Part shown: positions 8,415 through 16,499 of the stretch, piece by piece
How the letters are laid out: each line of letters opens with the position of its first letter
How positions within the stretch are numbered: position 1 is the first letter of the stretch
Origin: Phytoactinopolyspora alkaliphila
GTDB lineage: Bacteria > Actinomycetota > Actinomycetes > Jiangellales > Jiangellaceae
DNA length: 64,000 bases
Reading direction: 5' to 3'
Assembly: GCF_010550695.1 (NCBI RefSeq)
Contig: NZ_JAAGOB010000008.1
Span: 124,001 to 188,000, forward strand
Position numbers and translations under genes: made by a program
The notes under the pieces: generated by a model
The model's input: only the letters and a program-made list of their open reading frames with translations
Told to the model about the DNA's origin: nothing
Databases searched by the model: none

Positions 8415-11400
8415 ATGTTGCCAAACAAGCCAGGACGACTACGGGTGGGGACTGTGTCAGCAGTGGTGGCCGCCGCGCTCAGCGCCAGCTTGGTGTCCGC
8501 GGGATCTGCCCAGCCGGCACCCGAGGCGGCCGAGCCCCCACAGCCTGCCGTGCACTACGAGTTCGACGACGATGACGCCACCAGCAGCACCATCACCGAT
8601 ACGTCCGGACACGGGCGCCACGGCGCGCTCGTCAACGGCTCCACTGCCTCGTTCGTGGACGGCGCCGACGCAGGGCGCGCCCTGAAACTGCCTGGCGGCG
8701 CCCAGAGCTCCGGTGGCGCCTATGTCGACCTGCCTCGGGACGTCCTGAGCGGCGCCTCCGATCTGACCGTCTCTACCCGGATCAGGTGGGACGGCGGCAA
8801 CGCGCCCTGGCAATGGATCTATGCGCTGGGCACCAACACCACCCGTTACCTGTTCAGCACGCCGTCGAACAACGACGGCCGGCTGCGCACCGCCGTCACC
8901 GTGTCCGGCGGTGGCGGCGAGGCACAGGTCACCGGTTCCGCGGCGCTCCCCGCCGACGCGTGGAAGACGCTCACCGTAACGCTCGATTCGAACGCGGGCC
9001 TCGTCACCACCTATCTCGACGGTGCGGCCGTCGGCACCGCCACGACCTCGATCAGCGCCGGCGAGCTCCTCACGGGTTCGGCGAGCCGGGCCGGCTACAT
9101 CGGCCGCTCTTTCTACCCCGATCCCCTGTTCGCCGGAGCCATCGACGACTTCCGGGTCTATCACTCCGCGCTGTCGGCTGAGCAGGTGGCCGGTATCGTC
9201 GGCGAGGTGCCCGAGCCCGTCGCCCTCGAGCAGGACAGCTTCGACGTCCGGACAGAGGTCGGCGTCGCGCCGCCCCTGCCCGAGGCCGCACCGGCCACCT
9301 ACTCCGACGGCTACGATCGCCCGCTCGCCATCTCGTGGCCGGACGTCGACCCCGGCGATTACGCACAGCCAGGGGCGTTCAGCGTGGCCGGCAGCGCGGG
9401 CGAATGGCCGGTGACCGCGGAGGTCACCGTGGTTCGTCCCGGGCAGATCAGCATCGACCTGGCCACGAACACCGGAGACTTCCACGGCGGTGCATCAGGC
9501 AGCCTCTACGGCCTGTACGGACCCGGGCTGCCTACGGACAACGTCATCGAAGGCATGAATGTCCGCACGGTGGCGACCAAGGCGCAGGACGGCGCGCAGC
9601 ATCCCGGCTCCGACGCCCTCGAGGTGGTCAGATCCCTGGCCGACACCACCGGGGGCGACATCTACGTCCGCACTACCGACTACTACCGCGGCTTCCCGTA
9701 TCAGTGGCCGGGTGACACACCCGAAGCGAAGCTCTCCGGCTATATGGAGCTAATGGAACGGCAGCTCGACCAGATCGCACAGCTCGACCCCGAGTACCTG
9801 GATCACATCGTCATCGAGCCGTTCAACGAGCCCGAGGGCAACATGTTCGGCACCGGTCAGTGGAGCTACAACCGGATCAGCTGGCTCAACGACCCCACCG
9901 ACTACTTCCGCGCCTGGGACGACGCCTACGCGCTGATCAAGGAGAAGCTGCCTGACGTCAGGATCTCCGGCCCGAACACCAGCATCCTCTACAGCCAGGT
10001 CAAAGGATTCATGGAGCACGCGGTGGAATCCGGGACGGTGCCGGACATCATCACCTGGCACGAGCTCAGCCATCCGGAGCAGATCCGCGGCTCCGTGCGC
10101 ACGTACCGGCAGTGGGAGCGGGAGGTCTTCGCCGGAACCGTGCACGAGGGCACCGAGCTGCCGATCAACATCAACGAGTACGCGTTCAACTACCACACGT
10201 CGGTACCCGGCCAGATGATCCAGTGGATCTCAGCGATCGAGGAGTCGAAGGTCGACGCGATGATCGCCTTCTGGAACATGAACGGCAACCTGTCCGACAC
10301 GGCTGTGCAGGCCAACCGCGGCAACGGCCAGTGGTGGCTGTTCAACGCCTACGGCCGCATGACCGGGCACACGGTCGAGGTGGTTTCGCCGTTCCCCGGA
10401 CAGAACTACACGCTTCAGGGCGTCGCCACCCTCGACGAGGAGAAGGCGCGGGCGACGACCATCTTCGGCGGCTCGGACGGGCCGGCGTGGGTCGAGTTCC
10501 AGAACGTTCCGGACGACGTGTTCGGTGACGCCGTGCGGGCGTGGATCAGGGAGATCCCGTGGACCGGCCAGATCGGTGACTCCGCGCCGCCCGCGCTCAT
10601 CGCCGAGCAGGTCGTCGAGGTCAAGGACGGCGCGGTGGTGTTCAATCTTGGCGGTGACGGCCTGCCGGAGCTCAAAGAGTCGTCGGCCTACGAGATCGTG
10701 TTCACACCTGCCGGTGATGCCGAGCCGACCGCCACACCGCCGAAGCTCTGGGAAGGGTCATTCGAGGCCGAGGACGCCGCGTACACGGGCAGCGGCTACA
10801 GCCGCAACGGACCGGAAGGCTCACCGTCGGACGTGTCGAAGTTCTACACCTCCGGCCGCTACAACGTCGGCGGTCTGCGCACCGGCTCGGACGGCGTGCT
10901 CGATTTCACCGTCGACGTGCCCCAGAGCGGAACCTACGATCTGCGGGTCTTCGCAAACTCGCTCAACACGTACAGTCTGGTTCAGGAGCAGGGCCCGACC
11001 AACGTGTTCCTGCGGGTCAACGGCGAAGCCGAGCAGGAGATCTTCCTGCCCCTCGGCTACAAGTGGGTGGTCTGGGACTACACGGAGACGACGGTCGAGC
11101 TGACCGAAGGCGAGAACGTCATCTCTCTCGCGGCGCAGAGCCTGGACGGATCCGGGGTCACCAAGGGCGACGCGCTCGTCGACCGCATCACCCTGTCGCT
11201 GCCGAACCCGGACGCCTCCACCGCGGTCTACGAGGCGGAGCTGGCACAGCTGGACGGCGCCCAGCCGGTCTACGATCATGCGGAGATCCGCCGCCGGGGG
11301 GCGTCCGGCTCGGGCGTCGTGGAGCTCGGCAAGGGTGATTCCGCGACCTTCTGGGTGTATTCAGCCCGGGACGCGGAGTCGACCGTCCGGGCGTCGACAC

Positions 11401-12083
11401 TGGGCGGAGGCCAGGCACAGCTGACCGTGAACGGCGTCGACGTGGCGCGAGCCGGCCCCGCGTCGTCGGCGGTGGCCGTGTCCCTGTCCGGCGGCATCAA
11501 CAAGATCACGGTCACCGGCCACTCTCGGTCCACCCTGCTCGACCGGATCGAGGTGGCGGAGTCGACCGGGAATCTTCCCGAAGCGGTGTACCCGGCCGAG
11601 GATGCACGTATCAGTGGAACAGCCGCCGTTCAGGCTCTCCCTCGCGCCAGCGGCGGGTCGGCCGTCGGCGGCATCGGCGGGGAGCCCGGCAACGCGAACA
11701 CCCTCACGTTCGAGGTGCAGGCGGAGAAGAAGGGCCTGCATGCCGTCCGAATCCGCTACTCCAACCTGGAGCAGTCGCCGGCGACACACTACAACCCGAA
11801 CCCGATGGCCCGCCGCGCCGACATCTCGATCAACGGCGCGGCACCCGTGGAGGTGCTGTTCCCCAGCACGTTCCACGAGAACAACTTCTGGGTGCTCACC
11901 GTGCCCATGGAGTTGAAGAAGGGCTCGAACACCATCGAGTTCTCGTCCGAGGAGAAGCCGAACATCGACGGCGAGAGCTATGCGTCGGACACCTGGCCGG
12001 GCATCCTGCTCCGGTCCCAGTTCGCACCGGTGATCGACGAACTCACCGTCACTCCGTACAGCAGCGCCCGACTGGGCCGGTGA
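8415..12083 (+). CDS. Secreted multidomain glycoside hydrolase (LamG, Ig-like, clan-A barrel, CBM-like modules)
   Basis: A 1222-residue secreted protein. It has an N-terminal signal peptide ending near SAGSAQPAPEA and a LamG/concanavalin-like module at about residues 45-240. A short Ig-like stretch follows (residues about 260-345), then a (beta/alpha)8 domain (about 350-690), a beta-rich cap, and several beta-sandwich CBM6/35-like modules (EAEDAAYTGSGYSRNG, EAELAQLDGAQPVYDHAE). The barrel has EPFNEPEGN (candidate acid/base Glu) and NINEYAF (candidate nucleophile Glu), the clan-A pattern seen in GH39/GH5-like enzymes. ATG 8415 was chosen for its AGGAG site and signal peptide; a longer frame from 8271 would read through the operator. 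A role in cutting a plant or microbial polysaccharide for the neighbouring importers is inferred. Confidence 0.82.
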   Translation: MLPNKPGRLRVGTVSAVVAAALSASLVSAGSAQPAPEAAEPPQPAVHYEFDDDDATSSTITDTSGHGRHGALVNGSTASFVDGADAGRALKLPGGAQSSGGAYVDLPRDVLSGASDLTVSTRIRWDGGNAPWQWIYALGTNTTRYLFSTPSNNDGRLRTAVTVSGGGGEAQVTGSAALPADAWKTLTVTLDSNAGLVTTYLDGAAVGTATTSISAGELLTGSASRAGYIGRSFYPDPLFAGAIDDFRVYHSALSAEQVAGIVGEVPEPVALEQDSFDVRTEVGVAPPLPEAAPATYSDGYDRPLAISWPDVDPGDYAQPGAFSVAGSAGEWPVTAEVTVVRPGQISIDLATNTGDFHGGASGSLYGLYGPGLPTDNVIEGMNVRTVATKAQDGAQHPGSDALEVVRSLADTTGGDIYVRTTDYYRGFPYQWPGDTPEAKLSGYMELMERQLDQIAQLDPEYLDHIVIEPFNEPEGNMFGTGQWSYNRISWLNDPTDYFRAWDDAYALIKEKLPDVRISGPNTSILYSQVKGFMEHAVESGTVPDIITWHELSHPEQIRGSVRTYRQWEREVFAGTVHEGTELPININEYAFNYHTSVPGQMIQWISAIEESKVDAMIAFWNMNGNLSDTAVQANRGNGQWWLFNAYGRMTGHTVEVVSPFPGQNYTLQGVATLDEEKARATTIFGGSDGPAWVEFQNVPDDVFGDAVRAWIREIPWTGQIGDSAPPALIAEQVVEVKDGAVVFNLGGDGLPELKESSAYEIVFTPAGDAEPTATPPKLWEGSFEAEDAAYTGSGYSRNGPEGSPSDVSKFYTSGRYNVGGLRTGSDGVLDFTVDVPQSGTYDLRVFANSLNTYSLVQEQGPTNVFLRVNGEAEQEIFLPLGYKWVVWDYTETTVELTEGENVISLAAQSLDGSGVTKGDALVDRITLSLPNPDASTAVYEAELAQLDGAQPVYDHAEIRRRGASGSGVVELGKGDSATFWVYSARDAESTVRASTLGGGQAQLTVNGVDVARAGPASSAVAVSLSGGINKITVTGHSRSTLLDRIEVAESTGNLPEAVYPAEDARISGTAAVQALPRASGGSAVGGIGGEPGNANTLTFEVQAEKKGLHAVRIRYSNLEQSPATHYNPNPMARRADISINGAAPVEVLFPSTFHENNFWVLTVPMELKKGSNTIEFSSEEKPNIDGESYASDTWPGILLRSQFAPVIDELTVTPYSSARLGR

Positions 12084-12166
12084 CGGTGGCTGCCTGACGG
12101 CGAGGGAGTTCGGTGTGCCGGGCACGAGTTTCCGGCACACCGAGCACCTCCCGGCTAGGCTCCGTG

Positions 12167-12180
12167 TCGAATCGGTTCGA
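12167..12180. promoter_or_regulatory. Second LacI-type operator core upstream of lacI
   Basis: TCGAATCGGTTCGA is a near-perfect dyad sharing the TCGAA-Y-CG-R-TTCGA core of the 24-bp palindrome at 8296. It ends 20 bases before the GTG of the LacI gene, which suggests autoregulation and links this regulator to the hydrolase gene. Confidence 0.6.
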
Positions 12181-12200
12181 TCCAGACAGATGGAGGACAC

Positions 12201-13253
12201 GTGGTTACCATCGGCGACGTCGCCCGGGCAGCGGGCGTGTCCCGCAGCACCGCGTCGTACGCGCTCTCGGGCAAGCGGACGATCTCCATGGAGGTCCGCG
12301 AACGGGTGAACGACGCCGTGCGCGAGCTGGGCTATACGCCCAACGCGGGCGCCCGGGCCCTGGCCACGTCGCAGACGATGGTCATCGGCCTTCTCGCCCA
12401 GTTCCTGGAAGACGAGTTCGCCCCGGCCATGCTGCAGTACATGCTCGGAGTCTCGGACACCGCTCGTGAGCTCGGCTATGACATTCTGCTGGTCACCGAG
12501 GCAGACGGTGCCCGTGCGCTACGGCGGATCACCGATTCGCAGATGGTGGACGGCGTCGTACTCCTCAACGTGGCTCAGGATGACGTCAGGCTGCCGATCC
12601 TGCGTGCCGCCCCCCAGCCCGGCGCGCTGGTGGGCCTTCCCGGCGACTGCTCCGGCCTGGACGTCTTCGATCTGGACTTCGAAGAGGCTGGCCGAATCAT
12701 GGTCAATCACATGCACCGTCTGGGGCACCGGGAACTCATCCTGGTCTCGCAGCCGGAGCACGTGGTGGAACGGGGCGGCGCGTACGTGTGGCGTCTTCAG
12801 GACGCCGCGCTGCAGCAGGCCCGCGTCCGCGGCATCCGCCTGCACACCGCGTTCGGAGAGTCCCGCCAGCCCGCGGTCGGCCGGACGCTGCACGCCTTGC
12901 TGGATTCGCATCCGTCGGCAACCGGGCTCCTGCTCAACAACGAAGCCGCGGCGGCGGCCCTCCCCACGGTCCTCCACGAGCGCGGGCTCACCGTTCCAGC
13001 GGATCTGTCGGTGATCGGCCGGTACTCCGACGAGTTCGCCCGGACATTCTCGCTGTCGTTCTCGTCCATCGAGAGCGCGCCCGACCGCCTGGGCCGGATG
13101 GCAGTGCGCCAGCTCGTACGTCGCATCGAGTCATCGGATACGGCGGCCGAACCGTACGTCGTGCGGTTCATCTCACCTGAACTGGTCGACCGGGGTAGCA
13201 CGGCGGCGCCAGGAAGCCGCCGTGACGGCTCGCACTCCCGGCGTCCGCAATGA
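12201..13253 (+). CDS. LacI-family transcriptional regulator
   Basis: A 350-residue repressor. The N-terminal HTH (TIGDVARAAGVSRSTASYALSG) and hinge helix (NAGARALATSQT) are canonical. The periplasmic-binding-like sensor domain follows (MVIGLLAQFLEDEFAPAMLQYM, LLLNNEAAAAALPTVLHERG, SVIGRYSDEFARTFSLSFSSIES). GTG 12201 is preceded by TGGAGG. It stands between the secreted hydrolase and a second sugar ABC operon and probably controls both. Candidate operators are at 8296-8319 and 12167-12180. The effector is unknown but should be a sugar released by these enzymes. Confidence 0.92.
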   Translation: MVTIGDVARAAGVSRSTASYALSGKRTISMEVRERVNDAVRELGYTPNAGARALATSQTMVIGLLAQFLEDEFAPAMLQYMLGVSDTARELGYDILLVTEADGARALRRITDSQMVDGVVLLNVAQDDVRLPILRAAPQPGALVGLPGDCSGLDVFDLDFEEAGRIMVNHMHRLGHRELILVSQPEHVVERGGAYVWRLQDAALQQARVRGIRLHTAFGESRQPAVGRTLHALLDSHPSATGLLLNNEAAAAALPTVLHERGLTVPADLSVIGRYSDEFARTFSLSFSSIESAPDRLGRMAVRQLVRRIESSDTAAEPYVVRFISPELVDRGSTAAPGSRRDGSHSRRPQ

Positions 13254-13320
13254 ACGTCACGGAACATACCGCCGATGCCCACAGCCGTGGGCCCGCGCTT
13301 GCCAACAAGAGAGGAATGCC

Positions 13321-14577
13321 ATGAAGCGTCCAGAGAGTCCACTGCGTACGGCAGCCACGTTCGCCGCGGTTGCCGTCTGCGCCGCCACCGCCGCATGTTC
13401 GTCGTCGTCCGACGACGCCGGCACTACCGAATCGAGCGACACCTACACCTGGTGGGACCCCTACCCCCAGCACGACGACACCTCCGAATGGGCCCAACGG
13501 GTCGCGGCATGCGGCGACGAGGCGGGGGTCACGATCGAGCGCACCGCGTACGACACCACGGCGCTGACGAACCAGGCGCTGCTGTCCGCCCAGGAAGGCA
13601 CCGCACCTGACATCATCCTGCTGGACAATCCCGCTGTCTCCACGCTGGCCGACACCGGGATGCTCACCACGATGGACGAGTTCGGCCTCGACACGACGGC
13701 AATGGACGAGAACCTGCTCGCGGCCGGCGTCGTCGACGGCGAGGCGTACGGGGTTCCGATCGGCGCGAACACCCTGGCGATCTACTACAACCAGGACATC
13801 CTCGCCGACGCCGGGGTGGACCCAGCCGCGATCACCGACTGGGCGTCTTTGACGGCAGCGTTGGAATCCGTCACTGCCGCCGGCCACAAGGGCATCACCT
13901 TCGCCGGGATCGGCACCGAGGAGGGGTCCTTCCAGTTCCTGCCCTGGTTCTGGGGCGCCGGCGCGGACCTGCGTCAGCTCGACTCGCCCGAGGCGGTCGA
14001 GGCATTGGAGCTGTGGACCGGCTGGCTGGATGAGGAGTACGCGCCCAACTCGGTGATCACCAACTCGCAGAACACCGTCTGGGAGGAGTTCCTCACCGGA
14101 ACCTTCGCCTTCGCGGAGAACGGCACCTGGCAGGTGAACAGCGCCGCGGAGGCCGACTTCCCCACCGGCGTCATCGCCTTGCCTGCCCGGGACGGCGGCG
14201 TCGCTCCGACACCCACGGGTGGTGAGTTCATCACGGCGCCCGTCCAGAACGACACGGGCCGCTACGAGGTCACCACGCAGATCGTCGAGTGCATGACGAC
14301 GCCCGAAGGCCTCGTCGAAACCGCCACCACGTTCGCGTACTACATTCCGCCCACCCAGGAAGGACAGGAGGCGCTCGTCGCGGATCAGGCCGAGCTCGAG
14401 CCCTGGGTCGACGCTGTCCGCAATGCCAAGGGCCGCACCAGCGACGACCTCGGCACCGACTATCCCCTGATCTCCGAAGCTCTCTGGACCGCGGTGCAGA
14501 ACGCGCTCAGCGGCGCCATGAGCGCCGACGAGGCGCTACAGCAGGCTCAGGCCGACGCCGACGCGGCGACGAGCTGA
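13321..14577 (+). CDS. Sugar ABC transporter substrate-binding lipoprotein (second importer)
   Basis: A 418-residue lipoprotein with signal and lipobox ending at Cys26 (AATAAC), a Ser-rich linker, then a family-1 binding-protein fold (TYTWWDPYPQHDDTSEWAQRV, EGTAPDIILLDNPAV, GANTLAIYYNQDILADAGVDP, ENGTWQVNSAAEADFPTGV). ATG 13321 follows GAGAGGA. It is the first gene of an operon with two permeases and a GH127 enzyme. A ligand containing beta-L-arabinofuranose is therefore likely, though not shown directly by the sequence. Confidence 0.9.
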   Translation: MKRPESPLRTAATFAAVAVCAATAACSSSSDDAGTTESSDTYTWWDPYPQHDDTSEWAQRVAACGDEAGVTIERTAYDTTALTNQALLSAQEGTAPDIILLDNPAVSTLADTGMLTTMDEFGLDTTAMDENLLAAGVVDGEAYGVPIGANTLAIYYNQDILADAGVDPAAITDWASLTAALESVTAAGHKGITFAGIGTEEGSFQFLPWFWGAGADLRQLDSPEAVEALELWTGWLDEEYAPNSVITNSQNTVWEEFLTGTFAFAENGTWQVNSAAEADFPTGVIALPARDGGVAPTPTGGEFITAPVQNDTGRYEVTTQIVECMTTPEGLVETATTFAYYIPPTQEGQEALVADQAELEPWVDAVRNAKGRTSDDLGTDYPLISEALWTAVQNALSGAMSADEALQQAQADADAATS

Positions 14578-14620
14578 GCCCTCCGAACACCCGGGCACGA
14601 CGTCACAAGGACAGCACGTC

Positions 14621-15607
14621 ATGAGACCGACGCTTCAGAACGCCGGGTCGCCGGCCGGCACATCAGTGCCGGCCACGACCGCGTCTCCCCGCGGCCCGCG
14701 GGGGGACGCGGTGTCCCGGAGACCTTCGACCGCACATCGCTGGGCCGCGCTGGCGTTCATCGCTCCCCTGCTCGCCTACCTGGTCATCTTCTACGCGTAT
14801 CCCCTCTACCGGAACGTCGAGCTGAGTTTGCACGACTACACGCCGCGCGCGTTCGTGCAAGGCAACGCGGACTTCGTCGGGTTCACCAACTTCCTCGACG
14901 TCGTCTCGTCGCAGGCGTTCGGTCTGGCGATCCGGAACACCCTCGTCTTCACCCTTGTCTCGATCCTCGCGCAGTACACCATCGGGCTGGCGCTCGCGGT
15001 GTTCTTCTACCGGAACTTCCGGTTGTCCGGGGTACTTCGGGCGATGTTCCTCATTCCCTGGTTGCTGCCGCTGATCGTCTCGGCGTCCACCTGGTCGTGG
15101 ATGCTCAACAGCGACAGCGGCATCGTCAACTCGGTGCTGGGTGCTTTCGGGATCGGCCAGATCAACTGGCTGACGTCGCCGCAGTGGGCGCTGACCTCCG
15201 TGATCATCGCCAACATCTGGCTGGGCATCCCGTTCAACCTGGTGATCCTCTACGCCGGGCTGCAGAACATCCCCGCCGAGCTTTACGAGGCGGCCTCCCT
15301 GGACGGCGCGGATGCCTGGCAGCAGTTCCGGCGTATTACCCTCCCGCTGCTCCGGCCGGTCTCGGCCATCACGATTCTGCTGGGGCTGATCTACACGCTG
15401 AAGGTCGTGGACGTCGTCTGGATCATGACGTCCGGCGGACCCGGCAACGCCTCGACCACACTGGCGATCTGGTCCTATCGCCGCGCCTTCGGCACCGGCC
15501 AGCCGGACTTCTCGCAAGCGGCAGCGGTGGGCAACCTGCTCATCGTGATTGCGCTGGTCTTCGGCTTCGTGTACCTCCATCTCCAACGACGCCAGGAGCG
15601 GTCATGA
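14621..15607 (+). CDS. Sugar ABC transporter permease (MalF/UgpA type, second importer)
   Basis: A 328-residue permease. A disordered basic N-terminus of about 40 residues precedes six membrane segments (AFIAPLLAYLVIFYAYPLYR first). The EAA loop is YEAASLDGADAWQQFRRITLPLL. The stop overlaps the next permease by ATGA. It forms the membrane channel with the MalG-type partner; the ATPase must come from another locus. Confidence 0.92.
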   Translation: MRPTLQNAGSPAGTSVPATTASPRGPRGDAVSRRPSTAHRWAALAFIAPLLAYLVIFYAYPLYRNVELSLHDYTPRAFVQGNADFVGFTNFLDVVSSQAFGLAIRNTLVFTLVSILAQYTIGLALAVFFYRNFRLSGVLRAMFLIPWLLPLIVSASTWSWMLNSDSGIVNSVLGAFGIGQINWLTSPQWALTSVIIANIWLGIPFNLVILYAGLQNIPAELYEAASLDGADAWQQFRRITLPLLRPVSAITILLGLIYTLKVVDVVWIMTSGGPGNASTTLAIWSYRRAFGTGQPDFSQAAAVGNLLIVIALVFGFVYLHLQRRQERS

Positions 15608-16425
15608 CCCGACGTCGTCGCACCTGGTGGAAGACCGCGCTGGGAGTGTTCCTGACCGCGGTGATGCTCTTCCCCGTCTACTGGATGTTCAACGTCTCGC
15701 TGACCAAGACCAGCGACATGCGGGCCGACCCGCCACATTGGTTCCCGTGGGACCCGACGTTCGATGGCTACCTCGACGTGTTCCGGCAGCAGCTGCCGAA
15801 CCTGATCACCAGCTTGCTCGTCGGCCTCGGCTGCGTGGCGCTCACCCTGGTGATCTCAGCCCCCGCGGGGTACGCCCTGGCCAAGCTGCGCACGCCGGGA
15901 CGCGGGACGATCGGATTCCTCCTGCTGGTGGCACAGATGATCCCGAGCGTGGTGATGGCGATGGGGTTCTACGCCATCTACGTCCGCCTCGGCTGGCTCA
16001 ACACGGTGTGGGGTCTGATCATCGCCGATTCGACCATCGCAGTCCCGTTCGGCGTCCTGCTGTTCACCGCGTTCATGTCCGGCATTCCGCGTGAGCTCAT
16101 GCAGGCGGCCACGGTGGACGGCGCGAACGTGTGGCGCACGTTCCGTTCCGTGGTGTTGCCGGTGAGCCGCAACTCGATACTCACGGTTTCGCTGTTCGCC
16201 TTCCTCTGGGCGTGGTCGGACTTCATTTTCGCCTCGACGCTGAGCCGCAACGGCGACATGATCCCGATCACGCTGGGCATCTACGCGTACATCGGCAACA
16301 ACACCACGCAGTGGAACTCCATCATGGCGACCGCCGTCGTCGCCTCGATACCCGCGGCGATCCTGTTGATCGTCGCGCAACGCTACGTCGCCGGCGGAGT
16401 CACCGCCGGCGCGGTCAAGGACTGA
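15604..16425 (+). CDS. Sugar ABC transporter permease (MalG/UgpE type, second importer)
   Basis: A 273-residue permease. I chose ATG 15604 because it overlaps the upstream stop and directly precedes a basic n-region (MTRRRRTWWK) and the first membrane segment; the frame stays open much further upstream without meaning. The EAA loop is ELMQAATVDGANVWRTFRSVVLP. It completes the second sugar importer and lies 74 bases before the GH127 gene. Confidence 0.92.
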   Translation: MTRRRRTWWKTALGVFLTAVMLFPVYWMFNVSLTKTSDMRADPPHWFPWDPTFDGYLDVFRQQLPNLITSLLVGLGCVALTLVISAPAGYALAKLRTPGRGTIGFLLLVAQMIPSVVMAMGFYAIYVRLGWLNTVWGLIIADSTIAVPFGVLLFTAFMSGIPRELMQAATVDGANVWRTFRSVVLPVSRNSILTVSLFAFLWAWSDFIFASTLSRNGDMIPITLGIYAYIGNNTTQWNSIMATAVVASIPAAILLIVAQRYVAGGVTAGAVKD

Positions 16426-16499
16426 GCCCGGCACCGCCGCCGTGGCCACGGCCTCGATCGAAAGAACCGAACCACCGAACCTGATCACGAGGAGCACGT

